From Membranipora membranacea (taxonomy: Eukaryota > Bryozoa > Gymnolaemata > Cheilostomatida > Membraniporidae), in assembly GCA_914767715.1 (NCBI GenBank), contig OU612066.1, positions 16,871,001-16,935,000 of the forward strand: DNA of 64,000 nt, read 5' to 3'. Below the pieces are notes generated by a model. It saw only the letters and a list, made by a program, of their open reading frames with translations. It had not been told where the DNA came from and searched no databases. This document shows positions 25,927-48,157 of the stretch, piece by piece; within the stretch, counting starts at the first letter, position 1; each line of letters begins with the position of its first letter. A program made the translations under genes and the position numbers.

Positions 25927-26141
25927 TGAGATAACTGTTCACATGTTTAACTGGTTGGGCCACCAATGACTGAATAGTATGACCTAAAGATTCAAGCGGT
26001 AATTGATATAGCACCTTATATTGTGTGAAATTAAAAGCCTATTTATCCGTATGGCAATCGTATTGGCTCTATCATTCCGGTCTATGGTGTATAACTTGGT
26101 GAACTTTGTTACCGGGTTGATTGATTAAAAATTCGATGTCT

Positions 26142-26362
26142 TATCACTCTCCCATCCCGAGGCATGGGCGGCGAAATATTAATGCCTGATTGACGAGGCC
26201 GCAATATCTGCGCGAGTTTGCTCTCTGTTGCAGGCAGGTCGGAGCACACCTGGGGGCCAACCAATCCCCAGTAGAAGATGGACTGCAGTGGGATTCAAAC
26301 CCACGACCTCCAACACTTGCGTGTTGAAGTCCGGCACTCTAACCAACTGAGCCATCTCCTAC
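26142..26362 (-). mobile_element. tRNA-derived SINE, copy 1
   Basis: Nearly identical over its whole length to 43983–44209. Read on the minus strand it starts with an A box (GGCTCAGTTGGTTAGAG) and a B box (GGGTTTGAATCCC). A hairpin between them, CTTCAACAC/GTGTTGGAG closed by GCAA, stands where the anticodon arm would be. A tRNA-unrelated body of about 140 bp follows, ending in cccgaggcatggg-type sequence. The (CTACTC)n run abuts its 5' end. It lies 260 bp upstream of astacin A. Confidence 0.85.
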
Positions 26363-26393
26363 TCCTACTCCTACTCCTACTCCTACTCCTACT
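26355..26393. repeat. (CTACTC)n hexanucleotide run at the SINE head
   Basis: About six copies of ctactc adjoin and overlap the tRNA-like head of SINE copy 1. Copy 2 has only one to two units here. Confidence 0.9.
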
Positions 26394-27457
26394 TGTAGTC
26401 GCAATGAACCGATTCTTTTTTATTTTCCTCTATTTTTCTGGTTTGATAATTCTGCCTACTCAAACTTGTGAATCAAAAATCACATAGTTTTTGTCTGCCT
26501 TTGTCTTTTTCAGGTAAGGAAACAACTGTATACACCCGCGTTTGGTACACGAATAGCATGAATGGTATACACAGCCCATGATCATAAATCGCAGTTATTT
26601 CAGTAGTGCAGTGAGGTTCTGCAGTGACCCGTGCACATTTAAATCTCCAAAGAGTATCCTTTCTTTTTATCTACACACACATCTAGCAAAAAAAATTTAA
26701 CAGCAAGTACATCGAAAAAAACAGAACTATACTATGAACGGGAGAGATGTTTTTTTTCTTAAACCCAAACATTAACATTCTAAATGTATTGCAAAGTTGG
26801 AAAGTGTAGGAAGAAAAATTGACATTTATTTTTATTCCGTTTCAACATACTCAGAGGGATCACCTATGTAAAAGAACGACATGATATAGGAAATTTTTTC
26901 ATTGTTTATGCTATAAAATTAGTTTAATCAAATAAAATAATTTGGCTTAGTAGATAGTAGTATATAACGCAAATAAAAGAAAACACATGCCTTGTATTGT
27001 GGCAAGAACGTAGGGGTAGAATGTATAATTTCAGAAGGAAATCTTTTTGAGTCTTGAGCAGTCCATTGAAGATTTAGATCACCCTTCAACTTATTTATAA
27101 GAATACGGCAAAATACAAATTTTGAATTTTTATTAAAGTAGATACTTGGATTGCCTTTTTTGCGAAAAAATGAAGACAACTTGCTATAGATAAAAAAGCT
27201 TGTATTTTTACAGTATCTTTCTTGATACGATTGTTTTTCCTCCTGCTTTTTCCGCACTTTCAGGCTTGTTTCATGATTCATAGTTTTTCAAACAATATGA
27301 AATCAAATAAATCAGGTACGTGGAATTTGACCCTGCATCAATCTCAGTAAATGTTGTAATAAAATGTTGAAAGATATCACAGAAAATGGAATAGACCTTA
27401 TCATCTACAGGTAGGTCCGGTTATCAACTTATGTACAAATACTAGTCTCTGCGAAGC

Positions 27458-38550
<11,093 letters not shown>

Positions 38551-40019
38551 GTTTGCAAGGTTGTCATGGGAAATGATTGATGTCAAAATATTGGAATCCT
38601 TTTTATGCACAACATAACCACGTGTTTATCCTATTACTGTATAGATTGGCTCTGGGAATGGTTTCATTGGGGACATCACTATGACAGACTTGCAGCTTAC
38701 ATAACAGCAGGCTGGAAATTGGAGGTTGTCACCAATATGTACGCCTCTACTCTCGCATTTTTCGAGGAGGGTATTATGCCTCATTAGAGAGACAGCTTTG
38801 AAAATGAACCACGGCTGATATTTTCCAGCTAAGAAGAAAGAGATGATATCCAGGGCTCAGCCGCAGCACTCATAACAAAGATCTAAAAATAGAACCATAG
38901 TAACACAATAATCAACCATCAGTCACGGATGATCAAAGGCAGAAGGATAAAGACTTAAATAATAATTGCCATTATTCAATGATCAAATACAAAATGTATA
39001 TGGATATGCTCTAGATGGATTTGATGACAGGCTTAGGAATTTTCGAATTAAGATAACAAAGGCTTCTTATTCTTTGTTCATGTTAAATGAAGCTGACTCC
39101 TTAAAATTTATATGGTTCTCTTTTTCGATAAAGAAAGAAGGCTCATTTTATATTCGCTCGCCTGCACATCCATTTACTTGCAAGGTATTTGGAAGAATTA
39201 TCATCCAACATATTAAGACATTAATGAGATGAACCTTTGGTACACATCTTTTCCAGGAACTAAATCAAGCACTTCTCTCTTGAATTGGCTCGCAGTCAAA
39301 TGGCAACAAATATCCGCATCATAATCAGAATTAGAATTGATTTGGCACTGGCTTCAATATTTCATGTTTCTTTATCTTCAAGAATTTGAAGAATTGCCAA
39401 GAAAGCATCTATTTTGAAAAAAAATATATGTACAATACATTGTTTTGATTTTGTTTGCCAAGAGGACAAGTTGCCAGTTCTTTTAATGATACAAACAGCT
39501 GCTACTCACTTACCTTCTCGTATTCAAATCATATTCAATCGCTGCAGGCTAAAAGGTACCATTGTACAAGGAGTCAGGAGTGGCCTAAAGGTTGAGGGTG
39601 TGAAGTTGTGATCTGTGGAGGCCCAAGATCTGATTTTGTACTGGCACGCCATTCATCCAAGCCATGTCCTAGCGGAATGGGACTAAAAATATAAGAACTA
39701 TGGCTAAGTGACACCATTAGTAATTAGTAGATATCAAGTCCCTTCATAGAGTTGTCCCTCATCGGGTTGGTGAGAAGACAACTGGTCTTCGGAAAATAAT
39801 GACCTCTATTGATCCAAGTCGCTTGGATATGAGACCATGCACAAACAAAAATATAATACGGTAAAACTAATCAAGTAATTTGTTAGGGATATCAATGTCA
39901 TTGGTTATGACCTTTATTTCATTGCAGGGGTATCCGATAAGCCCATGAGAAAACGCAGATGGCGCGGCGGTGACTGAGATAAAACCTAATAACTAAGAGT
40001 ATCCATTTCATGTGACGAC
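38551..40019. other. Intergenic spacer between divergent astacin B and collagen genes
   Basis: This is the shared 1.5-kb upstream region of astacin B (minus) and the short-chain collagen gene (plus). I see a TATA-like motif near the astacin start and an inverted CCAAT (attgg) at about 39900 near the collagen start. No coding exon with support was found. Confidence 0.5.
38599..38606 (-). promoter_or_regulatory. TATA-like box of astacin B
   Basis: ATAAAAAG on the minus strand, about 49 bp upstream of the ATG. It is comparable in position with the TATA box of astacin A. Confidence 0.35.
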
Positions 40020-41988
40020 ATGGAGGGAGAGAGTAAGACAAGTGCTGCTCAGTTCAGGCTGACAGTGGGTCAGATAATCTGTTTCATTTTAAATGTTTTA
40101 CTCGCTGCAGTTGTATTGTATGATAAACTCTACACTGATCCAGGTTTTCAAGCGGAGATCGATTTATTGAAGACAGTAAGTATATTATCAAAACCTCATA
40201 ATTTCGTCAAAAATTGATGTTGCCAAGGCTTTGAAATCCAGATTATTTTACCCAAACTGCGTCTTCCTGGAAAGTCACGGGGCATAAAGTACCATTGTAC
40301 CCTAACATTATTATTATTGCTTGTATCTTGACAGTTTGTCAGTGAATAACTGCCATTGAAATGAAAAAAACTAAAACAGGCAATAACCTCCTCAATATAT
40401 TGGTAGATCCCTCCATTGAATGATCGTGTATATTTGCTCCATCTACTGCTAGTAGCTTCAAACTGCAACAGGGACCATTTTCATTTCCACAAACTAATTG
40501 TGACTTACAATTATTATTATTTATTATTATTATTTTTATTTATTATTATTTTATTACTATTTTTGTTGATCAAGGTATTTCATTATTGTTTTGCAGCAAT
40601 GTGTTCAGCATCAGCAAGGTACTGTTGAAGGTGTTCCAGTGGTAGACAAAAGAGAGGTTATATCTGCATCTAGAGAGGATTTATCCTCGGTGCTAAGAGG
40701 ACCTCCTGGACTCACAGGCCCATCAGGAGTAGCTGGAGCAGCTGGAGCACCTGGAGCACCGGTCAGTATAAAAAATTGTCAAACTGCAGCAACAACTAGC
40801 AGACTTTAATACAATAAGATATTATTATACTGACATTCTTCAAACATAATATTGATCTTGATTTTTCGTGATAAATAATCATTAATCTATCAGTTCGCCT
40901 GGGCAGGCTGTCGTGGGATGTGTGGGGGTGTCCCCCCCCCCCACCAGCCCACCCCTGACAGCCCGCCCAAGCTATACAATTCACTCTCTGAGAATGTGGA
41001 AAACTTTATCATTGCAGGGTAAAGATGGGAGAGACGGGAAGGACGGGAAGGACTTTGCCTCATTAAACCTTCTGAGAGGTGTTATCAATGAGACTGTGAT
41101 GAAAGGTCAGTTATGATTTTCCTGCACTCAACCATAACATCCTTTCCTATTTCTAAGTTCTGAGATTTCCATTCCATGGATAAAATTAATTTAAATTGAT
41201 AATGATAGTGAATTCCGGCCCACACTATTGATGCATCCCATATGGAAAACTTGAGCAAGGCCTTTTCAATAATATAAGAAAAAATGATAAAGCCTCTGCT
41301 AAAAAAAACAAATATCTATATATATATATATATATATCACTGAACGCATGTTGAATTTGTAGAGTGGAAACAACTTTCATCTAAGTTTCCTGTATACAGC
41401 GGAGCGAATTACATCCGCTGGGGCAGAAAGTCATGTCCAAATTCCTCAAAGTTGATATACAAAGGTCAAATGGCTGGCAAAGAACACCGCTCAGTAGGTG
41501 GGGGAACCAACTATCAATGCATCCCTGATGATCCAGATTATGACCCTGCTTCTCCAATGTCTGGCACAACTGGTGGATACCATTCATTCCTTAGGGCAAC
41601 CATTTACCGCACAAATAAACCACCGATCACAAACCACCAAGTGCCCTGTGTAGCCTGTGAAACTAATCAGAGGGTTAACCAGATAATGATTCCTGCAAAG
41701 ACCCGCTGTCCATCAGAAGATTGGACCCTTGAGTACCAAGGAGTTATCATGTCACAGGCCGAACATAATAGCCAAGGTGACAATGACCTGTTCAAGGATA
41801 AATATTTTGCAACATCCTATGTATGTGTTGACTCAAATCCTGAGACTTTGACATCCCAGCATTATCCTCAGAACGACGGCTCACTCATTTACCCAACCGG
41901 AGTAGCATGTTCTGGTTTTGGAGATTTGTATAACTGCCCACCTTATAAACAAGGACCGGCTCTGTCATGTGTGGTATGCAGTAAATAA
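40020..41988 (+). CDS. Membrane-anchored short-chain collagen (C4-like)
   Basis: Four exons: 40020–40175, 40597–40761, 41018–41105 and 41363–41988, totalling 1035 nt (344 aa) in phase. Residues 1–~15 are cytosolic. A single hydrophobic segment ~16–35 (IICFILNVLLAAVVLY) with no cleavage-type signal makes it a type II membrane protein. A ~50-residue stalk precedes eleven uninterrupted Gly-X-Y triplets at 87–119 (GPPGLTGPS … GKDGRDGKDGKD), with exon 2 ending cleanly on a triplet. Residues ~137–344 are the Cys-rich C-terminal domain typical of invertebrate short-chain collagens: YIRWGRKSCP, GGGTNYQC, VPCVACE, MIPAKTRCP, ATSYVCVD, and the ending CVVCSK. Such proteins occur in sponges, cnidarians, molluscs and lancelets. 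The C-domain probably trimerises or binds ligands outside the cell. The last exon carries the entire C-domain. Confidence 0.93.
40888..40976. repeat. GC-rich imperfect palindrome in collagen intron 2
   Basis: gcctgggcaggctgtcgtgg is matched inversely by the stretch cctgacagcccgcccaagc, with a C12 run between them. It is GC-rich in an AT-rich region and only about 40 bp upstream of exon 3. Confidence 0.75.
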
Positions 41989-42042
41989 GACTTGTTTAAA
42001 TTTGCTTCTACAATTTTGTTCAGGTTTCCTTTAATTGTGGCA

Positions 42043-42048
42043 AATAAA
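42043..42048 (+). promoter_or_regulatory. Poly(A) signal AATAAA of the collagen gene
   Basis: Canonical hexamer 55 bp past the TAA stop at 41988. Confidence 0.65.
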
Positions 42049-42379
42049 TGGTCAAATCTCTCCAGTCTTCCATAATAATATTCAACTTAATTTAATATGT
42101 AGAAATTGCAATTGGACAAGCTATATTCACCTCTTTTAGATCATGAGCAGACACACTACAGGGGTAACAGATACCACCCCCGCACTAGATCTATATTTCC
42201 TATGAAGTGTGGCTAAGTGTCACTATAAACATGTCTCTAGTCCTTTCAGAAAATTACTTCTCACTGTGTCAATGAGAAGACGACTTTTCTTCGTGAAAAC
42301 AGTGATCTCCGCTGCTGGTCCCAATATAGCAGAAAAGCAGTCACACTTTTTTTTTTACAAGGAGCGCAGCCAGCCCTTT

Positions 42380-42433
42380 CTGGTGTTCGGGAAGGTGATT
42401 GCAGACGTATGCAATCGCCTTCCCAAACACCAG
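42380..42433. repeat. 24-bp-arm stem-loop between convergent genes
   Basis: The left arm ctggtgttcgggaaggtgat(tgca) and the right arm (tgca)atcgccttcccaaacaccag are complementary, with two mismatches and a six-base loop gacgta. It could form a hairpin in either 3' flanking transcript. Confidence 0.85.
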
Positions 42434-42691
42434 TAAGAGCAGGACAAATCCTTTCTTCAATCACAATGTCAAGTAGGCTCAGTATCTTGTTGTGAACGAG
42501 CAAAAGTTTAATCTATTAATCCGCTTCCAAGCGTAGGTCATGAAGAAACAAGACACGGAGCTGAGAAATTCATAACAACATGGAGGGTAGGAGTCATCAA
42601 ATAATCTTTGAGTCTTTTTAGAGATGAGCGTCATATAGTAAAAAATTAACTAGTAAATTAAAATTAATTATTTCAATGAAACTCTTCACAG

Positions 42692-45600
42692 TTAATGTTG
42701 AGCAGGTATGATAGAATGTCCCTCTATAACATCAGTCCAGTCATTTTGAGTAGATTTGACCATCAGTTTATTGTCTATTATACCATGAGTCTGAGTGAGA
42801 TGCTGTGACACCTGCGTGACAGTGTCAGATACAAAGTGACAGCCACTCTCTGTACATTCATACATCGGCAGGTGCTTGTGCTTATCTGTGTGTAGAACGT
42901 GCTTACGGAGATTGCCGATTGTAGTTGAAGAGTATTCACCTGAAAACGAACGATTGCTTCATTAACAGCAACAAATATGATGCCTTGAAAGTGGAAGTTC
43001 AACTAAGAGCATTTGCCAATCATAACACTAAAAGTTTTTAACATTTCAAGTTAATTTTTTTCAAAATCTTTCTCTAGCCTTTACAATAAATAATACCCTT
43101 CTTTTTAGCTATAAATGAATGATGGACACACCTGATACCTTAATGTAGTAAAAACAGAACAATATATATAAAATATATATTAATTATATATGTATTGTTC
43201 CGTTTTTACTAATATACGTCTGCATTGTTTCTAAAATAAGACAGCTCCCCAAAACTTACCGGGCTACTATTATCAATACTATTATGTACTATATATTATA
43301 TATATACTAATACCATAGATTTAAAAACAGTATAGATAGGTCATTGTGTACTCCTGTCTATCCAATAATATGATAGCTACTTTAGCCTCAGATCTAGGAA
43401 TCTTAGCAATCTAGAACATAAGGCTGGGTGTCACATGACTGTTAGTAAAACGACCTTCCAGCCAATCATGTTCTTATAACATTGTGAGTGGCTCAGAAGT
43501 CGTTTTACTCAGTATAGCCTTCTCTCATTGGACACTGTCTGATAAGGTTATCATCATGAAAGGCAAAAGGTGCTGACTATAAACCAACTGGCTATACGCT
43601 ATGCATAACGCAACACTGCGGGTGGCACAATGACGATACGGGTGGGGACATAATGCAAAGTTACTGAAGCCCAATGTCCTATCTATACTGTTTTTAAATC
43701 TATGACTAATACATACTATATACTCACAGTAGGGACAAGAGTAAGGTTTACTTCCAGCGTGTATTCTCATATGTCTCTGAAGGTGACACTTAGTCTTACA
43801 TTTATAGTTACAATAATCACAGCTATATCTCATCACACTAGAGTGTGTTAGACTGTGGGCCTTCAGCTGCTTCTTAGTAGGAAACTTCTTACTGCAAACG
43901 TCACACTCAAACTGTGACTCTCCTGAATAAAGAAAAGTATCACATTGATGACGTGATTAAAGGTTGATTAAAATCCGGTGGCATATCACTCGCCCATCCC
44001 GAGGCATGGGCGGCGAAATATTAATGCCTTAATGGCAAGGCCGCAATATCTGCGCCAATTTGCTCTCAGTTTGCAGGCAGGTCGGAGCACACCTGGGGGC
44101 CAACCAATCCCCAGTAGAAGATGGGCTGCAGTGGGATTCGAACCCACGACCTTCAACACTTGCGTGTTGAAGTCCGGCGCTCTAACCAACTGAGCCACCT
44201 CCTACTCCTGATATACTTATACATATATATATATCTGATCGATAGAGAGTTCACTTAGCATAGTATCATCACAAGGAATTTGGTGTGACATCCCGAGTCC
44301 AATTTTACTAATTAGGGGCGGGTACTAGTTTGGTACTCTTTCTAAATTGACTCTAAGAATCAGATATACACATGACAATAGTGTAGTCTTGGACCGGGGT
44401 GTCGGTTTGGAAAAGTATAGTAGTTTTCTCACGGGATTGGGAGATAGGATCATTGTTAAAGATTTCTGGTATGGATGACTAGACCTCATTTTGAAATAGG
44501 AGTGTAACCCTGATGTCTTTTCAATGATGATATTTACTATTATATATCCCTGAAATCCGAGGCCTGAATGACAATTCATGGTGAGAACGCACAATCGGTG
44601 AGCTCACTTGCTATTCACTGTCAGGTGATTAGTTTTGCAGCAGTTGTTGATACGAGTCATACTGGGTGAGCTTTTAAGGTTGATTGTTCCAGCAACCAGC
44701 ACCCTTCTATCTCAGAAATTATGAGGCCTGAGTTACCATTCGATTAAGACCTATTCGCATGTTCCAAAGAAAGGATGATGATTCCCGTAATAGAAGGCTC
44801 ACCACTGTGTGTCTTTCTGTGAACATTGAGGTCTCCTTTAGTCTTGTAGCTTTTGGCACAATTAGGCTCATCACAATGAAACCTTTCAGCAGGTGCTTGT
44901 GTGACACTAGGTCGAGCTGCAGTAGCAGGTGCTTGTGTGACACTTGGTCGAGCTGCAGTAGCACTTGCTGATGGATTTGAACTTTCACGGCCTGCTTTCA
45001 CAACCTGCATTCACAGAATACATTTTCACATTATTTTCCAAAATTTGAGTCAATATCTTTAAGCCTTTATTCAATTTCCCTGCTTTGAAAAGGAAAAACG
45101 ACTATGTAGACTGGAATGCTGCTAATGCCTAATAAAGGTTTGGTTTGCGTTAAAACCATGAACATATAAATTAAATGTGATACATATATATAAATATCTA
45201 TTTGCTCATGGTTGAAACTGGAAAATGAGCCTTATTCATATTGTAGTATAGTCTACGTAAAGAAAACTCAGGATCAGAACATGCGTCGTGGACTGTGTAA
45301 GTCAATGTCAATGTCAATGTCATGTTACAAGTGTAAGCACAAAATGTTCATATTCTTTTATTTGCAGCTACATGTTGATTGTTTTACATTCAAATAGCGA
45401 CATGAAATTATCTAGTGTATTTGGAATCTGAAACTTAAATTAAGAACTAAAAATTACGATTACAGTCAAATATTTTGTCTTAACCTTACATGGTCTGAGC
45501 CAACCTGAAGATATCAAAGGCCTTTCCTAGTACCTACCTTCGATTTAAGATAAGGATTGTGTGTTTTTACATGCTCTGACAACTCCTGAGCATTTACAGT

Positions 45601-48157
45601 CGCATAACAAATAATACATTCTGTATCGCCATCATCGTTACCTCTGTCAGACAGTCTCGTCTGCAACATATAAGTCAATATCAAATTGTATGACAAAAAA
45701 TGAAATCATCAGGCACAAAGAAACGAAAATATCAAACAAATGGGATGAAAACTCAGGTGAATGAAGTTCTCCAATGGTCAACATAAGAACCACAGCAATT
45801 TCAGCAGAGCCAAATTGTGAATCATTTTAACATCAACGCAGGCAAGGCATTAGAAAAATTAACACATAACTGAGTCATGAAATTTACTGAGTCAAATCCT
45901 TTCGCATTCAGGTGTTTTAAACATGCTTGTGTATATCAAACTTACCACCAGTCCACACATAAGACAATTTAGGTCGCAACCTTATATTGTGGTCGGCTTA
46001 GAATGAGGCCAAGTCAGACTAATTCAGGTGAACTCACACATGCACGTAAATCAAATCAAGACTCAACTTTAATTTGATGACAGGACTTTATCCCAGTTCT
46101 AAGTTTTTAAAGCATCCACGAAATTAAAATTGAGATAATCAAAGCTGTTTCTCCAGCTAATCAGCTTTAAAACAAGCCCAAAATTGAACCTCCTGGACCA
46201 CTACAAGCTGTGTAATGAGGTATTGAAATCAACCTTTTCAATATTCGCTTGTTATATCGGAAAGCCTGGGTGTGAGGTCACATCAGGGTTTTCGACCAGT
46301 ATTCGAAATTGTTTGTATATGGAACTTTTAAAGTGAAAGCAACTAAGAAACTAAGAAGGTGACAATAAAGGAAAAAAAGTTTTATACCTGTACTAAATGC
46401 ATCACTTCATGTTCATACAAGCTGCTCCTGAGAAGAATCTGCTGGTGGCAGAAACGACAGAAAAGTGGGACACCCTGGTGAGTTCCAGAGCTCGGTTGAT
46501 CCTCAGCAAGAGGACATGACTCTTCGTGATGACTTACATAATGCTCTTGTAGACTCGCGATGTCAGAGGTTTGAAACGGACAAAACTTGCATCTCATAGT
46601 TGCATTAGTGTGCGAAATTCTCCCCGACATCATACTATTATCATTGCCAGAGTCAGTCTGATTTGTTTCCCTGTACACAGGTTTGAAATTATCCAAGACT
46701 CGCTCAATGTGCTTCTTGGTCGATAGATGTTTTGCTAGATCATACTTTGCATGAAAGTCACTATCGCAAGCTTTGCATAAGTAAGGACGATGACTTCGAT
46801 GTGTCCGTGATATATGTTCATTAACAGTAGTTCTTTTTCCTTTGAACAGACAATAGTCACACTGCTTGAGCTTGACATCATTGTCTTGTGTCTTTGAGTG
46901 TTGCTGTTTGAGGTGACGACTGTAATGTAGAGTTGAGTGAAGTATCTGAGCACATTTCTGACACTTAATTCTATGCCTCTTCTCTTTTAGGACTACAGTC
47001 GATACGTTGACATGAGTAAGGCAATGCTGAAGCATATCAGTACCGGAGTAGTCTAGAAAGCTACATTGCACGCATTCAAGTGGACCAACCAATTTTGCAA
47101 TACTTTCTGTATGCTGCTGAGATTTCAGATGCACAACTAAGTCTTCATGTCTGATTGCTGCAAAACTACAGCAACCACATTGAAATGCAGCTCTCTTCAG
47201 CAGTTCACTGTGATACTTGGTATAGAGCTGAGCAGCCAGTAGTTGATTCTCTTTCGTTATTTTGCTCTTGTGTTTTTGGGAAGTCAAGTGTACTACAATG
47301 TTTTCTGTTCGAGTGAAGATCTTGTTGCAAATTGGACACTGAAGATCGGGAATCGCCTGCTCTTCAATATCTTCGTCATCAATGTCAGTTGTAACAACAG
47401 GTTGGTTCGGTTTCTTATCGAATGTTTCTGGTGAGTGACCATGATAAAGAACAGTATGTCTGAAATGAAGGAGTTAAAAGGAAGTGATAGAAATGTACAG
47501 TTGTCAGGATAATATCATAATTATCCTATGGCCTATCGTGCATTTAGCCTCGACTTCAATCAAACAAATCAATGACGGCACATACACCCTGCATAAACAC
47601 ATCCCACATCAGAGTGTTATATAAATGTCAACCTTTTGGAATGTGAAACCTGAATGACATGAAGTGAAATGCCTGAAATTAAATATGCATTGGCAACTGA
47701 TTATTATCAAAAGATTTGAGATTTTTTTCGAAATTACACAATAAGCAAAAAAAGAAAATTTTAGCCAAAATATGATATAATATTTATGATATGACAATGT
47801 AAGAAAAAGAGCTCACCTGCTCTCAGCAGCTTCATGTTTGTTGTTAGATACCCCTGGTTTCCATTTCCCTCCTGTGTGGGACGGTGGAGGCCGGGCAGTC
47901 ACTAGCTCATCAACTTCATTGTCTTCTGAATCACTTTCTTCCGCTTGGATTCTGGATATTATTGTAGTTATTGGCAAAGATCTCACCTCCTGTACATCAC
48001 AGCCTTGATGGCCTTTTATATGAGAAGGGCCAGCACTTGGATTGTTGTCGCCTGCCCTTGATTTGAGGTAAGAAGTCAGTACATCACTAAAGCCATCTGG
48101 GGCTGTGGAAATCAGCTCAAGCGAGTTCCAAAATTCCTGGTCCGTCTCTGTGTCCAT
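42692..48157 (-). CDS. C2H2-type multi-zinc-finger protein
   Basis: Six exons: 47817–48157, 46388–47459, 45538–45660, 44803–45004, 43728–43922 and 42692–42939, totalling 2181 nt (726 aa) in phase. The N-terminal ~110 residues are acidic with no fingers. The large second exon carries many C2H2-like fingers of irregular linker type (CPICNKIF…H, CGCCSFAAIRHEDLVVH, CVQCSFLDYS, CDYCLFKGKR, CKACDSDFH, CKFCPFQTSDIASLQEH, CRFCHQQ). Exon 4 has CDEPNCAKSYKTKGDLNVH. Exons 5–6 hold classical CDVCSKKF, CDYCNYK and CPYCEYS fingers with HAGSKPYS-type linkers. It is probably a nuclear DNA-binding factor of the REST/ZNF-like paired-finger kind. The frame stays open for seven codons above the chosen ATG to an acceptor at 48178, so a coding or noncoding exon further upstream is possible. 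An internal 36-bp duplication lies in exon 4. Confidence 0.88.
43148..43209. repeat. Small AT-rich hairpin (gtaaaaacagaacaata arms)
   Basis: The arms gtaaaaacagaacaatatat and their inverted copy ending attgttccgtttttac flank a tatata core. It lies in the last intron of the zinc-finger gene, 100 bp from the MITE. Confidence 0.75.
43314..43704. mobile_element. 391-bp MITE with 33-bp terminal inverted repeats and 8-bp target duplication
   Basis: The left end CATAGATTTAAAAACAGTAT… and the right end (inverted) match over about 33 bp with one change. ACTAATAC is repeated exactly at 43306–43313 and 43705–43712. There is no coding capacity. An 8-bp duplication is typical of hAT-group elements. It lies in the last intron of the zinc-finger gene, 23 bp from the donor of exon 5. 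Confidence 0.93.
43983..44209 (-). mobile_element. tRNA-derived SINE, copy 2
   Basis: The better-preserved copy. On the minus strand it has A box TGGCTCAGTTGGTTAGAGC, B box GGGTTCGAATCCC, and between them a perfect 9-bp hairpin CTTCAACAC/GTGTTGAAG with a GCAA loop. A ~140-bp body shared with 26142–26362 follows. It lies in intron 4 of the zinc-finger gene. It cannot be a working tRNA because the anticodon arm is replaced. Confidence 0.87.
44237..44395. repeat. Dispersed repeat, copy 1
   Basis: About 150 bp similar to 54773–54920 in the same orientation. Shared blocks include ccatcacaag-like sequence, aattttactaatta, ctaaattgactctaa and aatcagatatacacat. The family is unknown. Confidence 0.7.
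44891..44962 (-). repeat. 36-bp in-frame tandem duplication inside zinc-finger exon 4
   Basis: Two adjacent 36-bp copies differ by one base and encode ATAARPSVTQAP twice, just before a zinc finger. This is a recent coding-repeat expansion in a low-complexity linker. Confidence 0.9.

Larger units (their letters stand above)
25882..27457. other. Intergenic spacer between the two astacin genes
   Basis: From the right it holds the 3'UTR of astacin B (possible minus-strand AATAAA at 27129–27134), AT-rich DNA, a SINE (26142–26362) with a (CTACTC)n run, and the astacin A promoter. The 117-codon minus frame at 26928–27281 has no splice partners or recognisable domain and is probably 3'UTR. Confidence 0.55.
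41989..42691. other. Intergenic spacer between convergent collagen and zinc-finger genes
   Basis: It contains the 3'UTRs of both genes and a strong stem-loop at 42380–42433. The short frames here are the two faces of that palindromic region and are not credible genes. Confidence 0.55.

Noticed and set aside
26928-27281. 117-codon minus-strand open frame downstream of astacin B
   Set aside because: Basic AT-rich codons, no domain, no splice signals of note, and a position expected for the 3'UTR.
43986-44198. Open frames on both strands around 43980–44200, and a possible tRNA gene there
   Set aside because: This is a SINE present twice in the window. The tRNA-like head lacks a proper anticodon arm.
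44719-44988. Second minus-strand frame overlapping zinc-finger exon 4
   Set aside because: It is an out-of-frame shadow. The finger CDEPNCAKSYKTKG is in the other frame.
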